Assembly: GCA_014529385.2 (NCBI GenBank)
Contig: CM043962.1
Span: 47,105,098-47,169,097, forward strand
Reading direction: 5' to 3'
Length of the DNA: 64,000 nucleotides
Source of the DNA: Adiantum capillus-veneris
Lineage: Eukaryota; Streptophyta; Polypodiopsida; Polypodiales; Pteridaceae
The notes beneath the pieces were generated by a model, which searched no databases, was not told where the DNA came from, and worked only from the letters and a program-made list of their open reading frames with translations. The translations under genes were made by a program, and so were the position numbers. The stretch's first letter is position 1; each line of letters starts with the position of its first letter. Below are positions 57,072 to 64,000 of this stretch, one piece after another.

Positions 57072-57092
57072 TTATTTTATTATTTCATTTAA
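56818..57092 (-). repeat. LTR fragment of the element B family
   Basis: Aligns with 32552-32805 of the element B LTR. Both have taagcattgaagcatg.ctct, attccatagccaagagtgtt, ctctccacttctcaacaaac, gggagagtatacccccc and tattattttattatttcatt. Both also have a (GT)n (here 56952-56980) and a (CT)n run (here 57012-57068) at the same places, but of different lengths. No matching ends, so it is a fragment rather than a full solo LTR. Confidence 0.85.
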
Positions 57093-59511
57093 ATCTCAAA
57101 AGACTCCACCACACCATGCAGCACCAAGCCCACCAAGCTACCAATGGCAAGAAAAAGCTCGACAACAGTCAAAAGTGCTACCAAAAGCTCAAGCAATCAA
57201 TGTGTTGAAGCACCCGGATGGTACAATCAAACAGAGAACACACAAGCTACAAGATTTTCTCTTTGGAAGACATCAACAGCAGCAAACCTCAACATCGGAA
57301 ACCCTTGAGTTACTCAAGACCCAGCTCTTGCACAACATATTGGTTTGAATTGCATTGATCTTCATAGCATGGTAGAGCCAACCATGGCTATTCATAGGCA
57401 CAATTGTTCAACCCATGCACCACAATCATCCCGGAGTACGCCATCTAGGAGGGGTGGAAGGGCATTAAGTGGAAGGGCACTAAGTACCAAGTAATTAAGG
57501 GCAATGTTTGAAGAGGGAGGAAAAAGTTTGATGTTAATGTGTGATTTTTTGCAAAATTACCTAATAATGCCCTTATAATTCATCATCAAGGGAAAATTCA
57601 CAGATAAGATCTTCCCGATGAGTGTAAATAGTGTATATACTATCAGAAAATCATTAAAAATAGTCCTTTTTTGGGTACTTTTTATGTTTTTTTATTGATA
57701 ATGAGGCTTAAAAATAGAAAATTCCAACAAAAAACAATAAATTTGTGTTTTTCCAGGGGATTTTTTAATTACTGTATTTTTACTTTACTTTTTTAGAGCA
57801 TTTTGCTATTTTCTTTGATTTTTTCAAATGAACAGGTCAAAAATTAATAATAAATAGCAGGGAAGCTCATATGGAAAAATGGAAGACACGATGGTGATCA
57901 GAAAGACAAGGCAGACAAGCACAAAAATTTTCAATGAAATCAGAAGATGGAAGCGGGAAGCCTAAATTAGGCGGCCAGGCCTACTTTTGCAAAATTCTTG
58001 CAGAATGAGCTACAGGAATCCGACCAAGGAAATTTTTTAGTCTAACATAGATTTCACGGCCTAGTAGGACTAAAGGGGGAATCTGGGGAAAATTGGTTCG
58101 GGAAGTCCGGGTATAGATAACCAAGGTAGGCTAAAACCACTTCATTTCCACTTGGAGCCTTTGCAGAGAGAGATTTCGTCCTCTTTCGCGCAACTTTTTT
58201 GGAGCCCACATTTGACCATTTTTAGCACCGTCTCACACGAGACATGAGGGGTAAGTTCTTTACTCAACAATGATCCATTTTCTACAGTCGGTAGCTACTC
58301 TAAAGCCCTAGAAAAAATCCTAGAAATCGAGCAGTGCACGAAGACCTACGACCTAAAACTAACCATAGCGGCCTACCAGCTCGACCAAATCAGATGGGAT
58401 TTGAACCATAGCATGCCCTAACATAATAGACCTTTCTATATCATCAGTTGACCGTTCAGCTAGGGTCGAGGGGGTCCCCAGTAGAAAAGTTAGGTTTTTG
58501 GCACATGCCAAAATTCCGACCTGACTCCACAGATGGTTTGCTTATGAGGTCCATATACAATGTATATGATTGGTTTGGTGAAATCTATCAAGCAAAGCGC
58601 TCAAAAAGCAAAAAACGGCTCGAAGGTTACAAAGCGTCAAATTTGACATACGGGGTCAAACTGACTCCAAATAGCCAGAAGTGGACAGGTTGCTTCACGA
58701 CTATGTTGCGGACAAGTCCAAAGCCTCAAAGTTGACCGACCAACCCAACAGGCAATGTAGTCACAAAAAACGGTGATTTCAGAGTCGACAAATCACAAAG
58801 TGATGCCGGCATGACCAAATTCAATTTAGGACTTGTGTTAGGTGTATGGAATATGTCTAGGTCAAAATTTGTGAGTTTTGCAAAGAAATTGTCACTCTTG
58901 TAAATAATCATGACTATTTACTTTTGCATCAGTTTTGCTTGGAAATTGTCACCTCACCTCACCTATCATGTGTACACACCTATTACATGCCAAAAATCAA
59001 GTATGAGCCAAAATGACCACCCATTACTTGTAAAATTGTCAAAAAACGCAAAGCTTTGCAAGCCAATTTCTTGGTTATGGACCACATTTCTTGATCCAAA
59101 TCACCTTATATCTCATATACAGGGTGTATACAATGCCTACAACCAGTTTGTACCAAAAAATATCAAGTTTGGAAGAAAAGTTAATAATCACGATTATTTA
59201 CTTTCTGGTCAAAATTGGGGAGTTTTGATGTTTTGCCATCATACATCCAAAGTACATGATGTGTTGAGTCCACAAGCCAAATTTGAACCAATTTGGAGCC
59301 CAAAACCTCAAATTTCCTTTATATCTATTGTTTCAGAGACCTAAAGCCAAAATCTGGTACCATTTTCACCCTATGCATCCAAATGAGCCCATATTTCACT
59401 CAGAGCATTTCATTGGTATATACTTCAAGCCTATAAAGCCAAGTTTGCAAAAAAGTTAAAAAATTTCCTCAGCTCTGTAAATAATCGTGATTATTTACTT
59501 TGGTTGAATCG
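57093..59511. other. Non-coding leader-like region upstream of the gag-like ORF, with a repeated palindrome
   Basis: No recognised protein; the frame ending at 57348 (HPDGTIKQRTHKLQDFLFGR) is of unknown type. From 58470 the DNA looks like a degenerate ~290-bp repeat. The 22-bp near-palindrome gtaaataatc..ga.tatttac occurs at 58900-58921, 59180-59201 and 59477-59498. Confidence 0.5.
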
Positions 59512-59796
59512 GTCAAAGCAGCCAAGGCATCATACCTCTCCAAAAAATAGCTAGAAGAACATCACACTACAGTCTTCACTAGCAGGTTCAAGAGTGAAGA
59601 GGGGCATCAGGTGGAGTTGTAACTCCTACCCAAACTACAGGAACTGCCCGCTTATCAACTAGACCTCGAGTTAGTCAAAGCAGCCAAGGCATCATACCTC
59701 TCCAAAGAACAGCTAGAAGAACATCACACTACAGTCTTCACTGGCAGGTTCAAGAGTGAAGAGGGGCATCAGGTGGGGTTGTAACTCCTACCCAAG
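59512..59796 (+). repeat. 162-bp tandem duplication, coding-like
   Basis: gtcaaagcagccaaggcatc starts units at 59512 and 59674. They read VKAAKASYLSK...LEEHHTTVFT.RFKSEEGHQV in frame with the downstream ORF. 162 is a multiple of three. Both units carry the same in-frame stop after GHQV[E/G]L, so that stop either preceded the duplication or is removed in expression (for example by an intron). Confidence 0.8.
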
Positions 59797-59886
59797 GAAG
59801 TCTATGATGTAGCCACCAAGCCAGAAACCAAAGAAGATAACCGCAGGCTGGGACTCAGGGATTTCTACGAACAAGAGCCTTGTAGA

Positions 59887-61329
59887 GTGGATTTTCAGAA
59901 AGCTTATGAGCTTCTATCCACAATAAAAAAAGATGGAACCGCACAGATATCTGACACCCAAGGGAACAAGGTTGAAGTAGTGATCACTAAAGAGATAGTG
60001 ACAGAGGCACTCAGACTGTCCATAGAAGGAATCACGATGCGAGCAAGGGACAAGAAAACAGCAGGAACATTTACCAAAGAGACAGCCGCAGCTACATTCA
60101 CCGATTTAATTCACAAACAAGTGGAAGAGCCAGCCCGCTTGTACCACCAACACTTCCATTTTTTGGTAAAAAGACCACCAAGGTACATTACGCCAAATCA
60201 TGCCGTGGCCACCACATTCACTCAAGTTCTCAAGTCGACAACAAGACATCCAGTGGACCATGTGCAGTATGTCTTGACTACTTTGAAGGGCACCAAGAAG
60301 GAAGGCAAAATCACTTACTTGGGTGTGCCAGAGGTCTTGACGAGAATAGCATACCATGCCATTGGCATGGCCGACAACCTACCGCCTGCTCCTGATCAGA
60401 ACACCTGGATATTGGCAGCACAACCCTCTCCAACAGCTACAAGGTCAGGAAAAAGATCATATAAATCCGATGAAGAGTCAGCTGATAGCTCGCTAGAAAG
60501 GCACAACATCGAGAGCTCTGACAACGAGGAAAAGAGAGCTCGTAGAGAAGAAATGAAAATAAAAGTTGTGGCCGCACACCAAGAAGAGTCAGCCCAAAAA
60601 CAAGCACGCTTTGAAAGAGAGAAACAAGCCTCCCAGCGCACTAGACAAGCACAAGGGAAGGACCCAGAGAAATGGTTACCTGATGGACTTAAAGGCCCTA
60701 GAACGAAGCATCACACAAGAAAAGAGATTGAAGATCCGATAGAGCATTTAGAAAGAATGTACCAAGAAGATGAAGCCCTCAAGCTGAAGGAGGTAGAAGA
60801 AGCGGCTAAGAAAGCCAAAGAGACGGAGGAACGAAGACAAGCCGAGGAGACAGCTAGAGCAGAAGCCCAAGAACAAAGCTACGGATCTCCCAGACCAACC
60901 TCACTGCCTACAGAACAACGGGACCATCCCATGCCAAGCCCACCACCATCACCTGAGAGAGAGAAAACAAATGAATCTGAATCCAACAAAGAAATAGAAT
61001 CTGCACAAGAGACGGACCAGCAAGAGAAAGAGAAAGATAAAGAAGCAGAGCTAGAAAAAGAGGCTACCACTACACAAGAGAAAGAACCCGAACCAGAGAA
61101 GGAAGCAAGTCCCGCACCAGAAGTGACAACAAGATCTGAGCCGAAACCCTCTATTGCAGCCCAGCAAGAGAAGGATGAAGCACCCTCTACTTCTACTCAT
61201 CCAGAAACTGCCGAAGCATCAAAGCCTCAGGATGACAAAGAAGAAGACCGACCCTCTACCTCCACACAAGAAGAACCAGCAGCTACATTGGTCTTAAGGG
61301 CATGCTATCCTGGGGCGGTCACTTTTTAG
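59887..61329 (+). CDS. Long gag-like ORF (480 aa), putative retrotransposon structural protein
   Basis: The longest open frame of the window. Residues 1-155 look folded, with alternating hydrophobic helices (FQKAYELLSTIKK, EIVTEALRLSIEGITM, PARLYHQHFHFLVKRPPRYI, YLGVPEVLTRIAYHAIG). This resembles the helical N-terminal domain of plant retrotransposon 'putative transposon protein' gags. Residues 190-470 are low-complexity, rich in Glu, Lys, Gln, Pro and Thr, with a coiled-coil (KEVEEAAKKAKETEERRQAE). There is no zinc knuckle. The frame continues upstream to 59797 (VYDVATKPETKEDNRRLGLR, then DFYEQEP) and, past one stop, into the 162-bp repeats, so the Met at 59887 is probably internal. The last ~15 codons lie in foreign DNA: the sequence switches to reversed pol at about 61285 and runs into the MITE. 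The true C-terminus is lost. Confidence 0.6.
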   Translation: MDFQKAYELLSTIKKDGTAQISDTQGNKVEVVITKEIVTEALRLSIEGITMRARDKKTAGTFTKETAAATFTDLIHKQVEEPARLYHQHFHFLVKRPPRYITPNHAVATTFTQVLKSTTRHPVDHVQYVLTTLKGTKKEGKITYLGVPEVLTRIAYHAIGMADNLPPAPDQNTWILAAQPSPTATRSGKRSYKSDEESADSSLERHNIESSDNEEKRARREEMKIKVVAAHQEESAQKQARFEREKQASQRTRQAQGKDPEKWLPDGLKGPRTKHHTRKEIEDPIEHLERMYQEDEALKLKEVEEAAKKAKETEERRQAEETARAEAQEQSYGSPRPTSLPTEQRDHPMPSPPPSPEREKTNESESNKEIESAQETDQQEKEKDKEAELEKEATTTQEKEPEPEKEASPAPEVTTRSEPKPSIAAQQEKDEAPSTSTHPETAEASKPQDDKEEDRPSTSTQEEPAATLVLRACYPGAVTF

Positions 61330-62168
61330 AATGTGTATGCTATCACGTGAGTTAACTGGAGAGGATTATTTAAAGATAAAAATGTATCAAAATGTATACA
61401 TACAGAGGGGGGTGGGGTTTTTTTAAATAGGCACGTAGTGTAAATATAGTATGTATATTGAGGTATTATTAATAACCTCTTGAACGCACGTGATATAGGA
61501 AGCATTTGATAAGTGACCGCCCCGGGCATGCTATCTACTCATGTTGGCATTTTTGCTCGTTGACGAGCATCACACCTTTGAACATATTCTTTGGCATCTG
61601 CAAAAAGTGTTGGCCACCATATGCTTGCCATCAAGATTGCTCTTGCGGTGGTCTCACTAGAAAAGTGACCTCCAGCTAATCCAGCATGTGTTTGTTCTAT
61701 AATCGGAATATACTCGTTTTCATTTGCACAAAGACGTAAATGTTGATCTTTACCTCTCCGATACAATTGGTTCCCAATAAGAGCATAGTCTCTTGCTTCA
61801 GTTTCAATTGCTCTTTGACGGCGTTTACTCATATCCTCAGGAAATGTTCGGCTCGATAAGTAAGTAACTTGATAATTACTCCACTTAGGAATAGGTGACA
61901 TTTGAAACAAGGTTACATGAGGTATGGGTGTTTGTTTTTTACATTGAGGGCAATCCTTTACAAAAGATCGAACATCTCTTCTCATAGTCGGCCAAAATAC
62001 TCCAAGTCTCAAGATTCGTTGCATAGTTTGGTCTTTCGCGAAGTGAAGTCCTACTATGGTAACATGTGCTTGACTTAGGTATTGTTCTTTTTCTTCAGGA
62101 TTAATGCATAAAAGAAATATCCCGTCCCGATTTCTTTTGTATAGCCTACCAGCTAGTAACTGATACAT
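61285..62168 (-). pseudogene. Gypsy pol: tandem HHCC zinc-binding domains, start of integrase
   Basis: The 209-aa frame 62168-61539 begins YQLLAGRLYKRNRDGIFLL. A first zinc-binding domain follows: AHVTIVGLHFAKDQTMQRIL, FWPTMRRDVRSFVKDCPQCK (H..H, then CX2C intact). A linker comes next (SNYQVTYLSSRTFPEDMSKR, DYALIGNQLYRRGKDQHLRL), then a second domain: THAGLAGGHFSSETTARAIL, WWPTLFADAKEYVQRCDARQ, where the last Cys of CX2C is Arg. The frame stops at AKMPT, is interrupted by the MITE, and resumes as VDSMPLRPM down to about 61286, the normal start of the integrase core. The core itself is missing, because the plus-strand gag-like DNA begins there. Confidence 0.8.
61300..61535. mobile_element. Mutator-like MITE (216 bp) with 10-bp TSD
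   Basis: Element 61310-61525 is flanked by gcatgctatc at 61300-61309 and 61526-61535. The terminal inverted repeats are c[t/c]ggggcggtcactt: 15 bp, with one mismatch at the second base. They extend imperfectly inwards to a second inverted block (tatcacgtg / cacgtgata). The interior is AT-rich without a frame. A 9-11-bp duplication with G-rich ends is characteristic of the Mutator superfamily. Removing the element and one TSD copy restores the pol reading VDSMPLRPM on the minus strand, which confirms the insertion point. Confidence 0.9.
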
Positions 62169-62199
62169 AGATTAATATGATCGTTATAGGAAGTGGTAA

Positions 62200-62868
62200 T
62201 TATGAATTCACTTGAGCAATTGTCATCAATGACACAATGTTTTTCGACCATCGAGGTATCATTTCCACAGAGAACAAATAGGCATCTGGTAGATCATCGT
62301 CTACCCCTTTAGGTGATTCCCCTAAAACAATCCTTGATAAATGATCTGCTCGTTGATGTGTAGTGCCTTTTTTTACAACCACAGTTAAATCAAATTCGAG
62401 AAGAATGATGAACCACCTCACTATTCTCCCTATGCTGCATGGCTTGTTGACCAAATACAACAAAGCTTGGTGGTCCACAAAGAACACAAACTTGTTGGCT
62501 AATAGGTAATGTCTATACTTTTTAACGGCATAGATCATTCATAATTCTTCCCTTTTGGTGGTGTTGTAATTCTTTTCTGCCATGTTCAATTGTCGGCTAG
62601 CATAAGAAATAGGAAAGTCAAATTTTTCGTCTCCTGGTTGAGCTAGTATACAACCTATAGCAAAATTGGAAGCATCTACATGTACGTGGAATAGCCTATC
62701 CCAATCTGGTGCTTTCAATATTGGAGCTGAGGTGAGAGCTTGCTTAAGCTTCATGAAGGATTCTTCACATGCATCGGTCCATTCAAAGTGCGTAATCAAA
62801 CTGTACATGGGTTTTGCAATTATAGCGTACATGTAGATGAACTGTCGGTAATATCCACAATGCCCCAT
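62200..62868 (-). pseudogene. Gypsy pol: RT thumb end and RNase H
   Basis: Two frames in the same phase, divided by a single stop (REEL / MIYAV). The first, 62868-62539, reads MGHCGYYRQFIYMYAIIAKP, FEWTDACEESFMKLKQALTS, then RNase H with LFHVHVDASNFAIGCILAQ, whose DAS holds the first catalytic Asp. YASRQLNMAEKNYNTTKREE carries the catalytic Glu region. The second, 62538-62200, continues with RHYLLANKFVFFVDHQALLY (catalytic Asp in VDHQ) and RADHLSR, the usual end of RNase H. Apart from the stop the domain is well kept. Confidence 0.85.
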
Positions 62869-62944
62869 GAAGGCTTGTACCCCCTTGACAGTTGTTGGTC
62901 TAGGGTCATCAACAATGACATGAATCTTCTCAATATTTTAGACA

Positions 62945-63480
62945 CTATATGTCCAAGAATTTTTCCTTGTCTACCATGAATGTGCACTTTTCAGGATTTA
63001 AGCAAATCCTATAAATTCTACATTTTTCGAATACCTTTTTGAGGTGTTTAAAATGATTAGCCCGGATTGATGAATGTACACATAGATCATCCATATATAC
63101 TTCTAAGAATTTCCTAAGGTATTCTTTGAAAGCATGGCTCATCAACCTTTGAAACGTGGTTGGAGCATTAGTTAACCCAAACGGCATAACCTGATAGGCA
63201 AATATACCCCATTCTGTTGCAAAAGCAGTTTTATGCTGATCTTTTGGGTCAACCAAAAGTTGATTGTATCTCAAAAATCCGTCTAAGAAGCTGTAAGCTT
63301 CTTTTCTTGAAACTCGTTCTAGAACATGCTCAGTTATCGGAAGAGGAAAGTTATCTCTAATGGTAGCTGCATTCACCTTTTTGAGATTAACACACACTCG
63401 TAAGTTTCCATTCTTCTTGGGTACTACCACAATTGGAGACACCCAATCTGTGTGTTCAATTTCGTAAATGAATTTGGCTT
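62945..63480 (-). pseudogene. Gypsy pol: reverse transcriptase core
   Basis: The frame 63442-62945 starts SPIVVVPKKNGNLRVCVNLK (RT motif 1-2; in-phase codons before it reach about 63480 as FIYEIEHTDWV). Next come SFLDGFLRYNQ (motif A, catalytic Asp in LDG), FAYQVMPFGLTNAPTTFQRL (motif B), and EVYMDDLCVHSS (motif C, YMDD at 63086-63097). It ends ICLNPEKCTFMVDKEKFLD. All catalytic residues are present. A frameshift separates it from RNase H. Confidence 0.9.
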
Positions 63481-63978
63481 CCTTTAGTTTTTTAATCTCT
63501 TCTTTTATCTTCCTGGAAAATGTTTCTTATACATGTATGGCCTTTGTCTACTTGGTTTCGCATCATCTCTCATGGGTATGGTATGTTGACAAATTTTTGG
63601 ATCAACACCCTTGAGATCCTTGTAAGACCAAGCGAAGATATCTCGGTATTTCTTTAACAAGCTTAGCAAAATCTTTTCTTCTTCTTCTTATGTTAGGTCA
63701 TTCGCAATGTAAGGAGGTCTAGGCTCTTCTCCTAGTTCAGCCAAGTCTATCTTTTTAGCGTTTTCAGGCCCTTCGTAAGACTCGCCCTGTTTCCGTAGTT
63801 CTCTAACAGGTTGTTCGACTATGATTTTCCGATCTTGGAGAGTATACTTTTTGTAATGGGATGGAACATGCATTACATCCTTACCATCCTCTTCCGTAGT
63901 TTCCATTTCAGTTGTGTACATCTCCTTTAGAGCTTTTTTCAACTCTTGATATTTCATTTTCCGCTCGACTCTGGTCAT
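63481..63978 (-). pseudogene. Gypsy pol: region between protease and RT, running to the window edge
   Basis: The 96-aa frame 63978-63688 (MTRVERKMKYQELKKALKEM at the start) is charged and helical. After a stop, EEEKILLSLLKKYRDIFAWS and DLKGVDPKICQHTIPMRDDA (about 63680-63560) are the canonical lead-in to RT in this gypsy group. The chain enters from beyond the right edge, where protease would be expected. Confidence 0.75.
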
Positions 63979-64000
63979 GAGTGGTTTCTTATCCTGTGAT

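Noticed and set aside
1-64000. tRNA, rRNA, snRNA genes or CRISPR arrays
   Set aside because: No A/B-box pair with a cloverleaf, no rRNA-like block and no spaced direct-repeat array of CRISPR form was found by eye on either strand; a covariance-model scan would be needed to exclude small RNAs.

Overview
This is a plant nuclear window made almost entirely of transposable elements and simple repeats. I found no intact host gene, no rRNA or tRNA gene, no CRISPR array and no bacterial-style operon. Plant origin is inferred from the tRNA-iMet and tRNA-Asp primer-binding sites, Ty3/gypsy, Ty1/copia and L1-like LINE protein remnants, a pentatricopeptide-repeat (PPR) pseudogene and dense (GA)n/(CT)n microsatellites. 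The style of the gag/pol proteins and the decayed state of everything would suit a large-genome fern or similar land plant, but the species cannot be fixed from the sequence alone. All alignments were made by eye, so boundaries may be off by a few bases.

Layout. 1-6.4 kb: AT-rich non-coding DNA with a degenerate ~97-bp tandem array (1.7-3.1 kb) and a decayed Ala/Pro-rich reading frame (3.45-3.9 kb). 6.4-8.8 kb: minus-strand L1-like LINE remnant. 8.9-18 kb: mostly microsatellites and tandem duplications, plus a 2.9-kb segment bounded by inverted-repeat arms (12.68-15.61 kb). 18.0-19.96 kb: plus-strand non-LTR element with an APE-type endonuclease and a collapsed reverse transcriptase (RT). 21.15-21.71 kb: gypsy integrase fragment.

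22.34-35.91 kb: a 13.6-kb minus-strand LTR element (here 'A'), with both LTRs, a tRNA-Asp-like primer site, a polypurine tract and a perfect 5-bp target duplication. It codes for gag, several zinc knuckles, a retropepsin and an extra acidic reading frame, but I see no RT, RNase H or integrase of its own. A damaged gypsy element ('B') is nested in it. 36.4-39.4 kb: a PPR pseudogene split by a 2.6-kb LTR element ('E') with identical 319-bp LTR lengths and TSD GGAAG. 39.4-43.3 kb: two copia RT fragments on either side of a second, plus-strand copy ('C') of the A family. 43.3-55.7 kb: non-coding, with several tandem duplications. 55.71-56.75 kb: a 1.04-kb TRIM element ('F'), followed by an LTR fragment of the B family.

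57-64 kb: a long, largely open gag-like reading frame on the plus strand meets, tail to tail, a decayed gypsy pol on the minus strand. A 216-bp Mutator-like MITE with 10-bp TSD sits in the integrase.

The main biology is how these elements relate. A and C define a non-autonomous gag-protease family with a conserved unknown frame. At least three unrelated LTR families carry (CT)n microsatellites inside their LTRs. Local tandem duplication is unusually frequent, and a period of exactly 61 bp recurs at four unrelated places.
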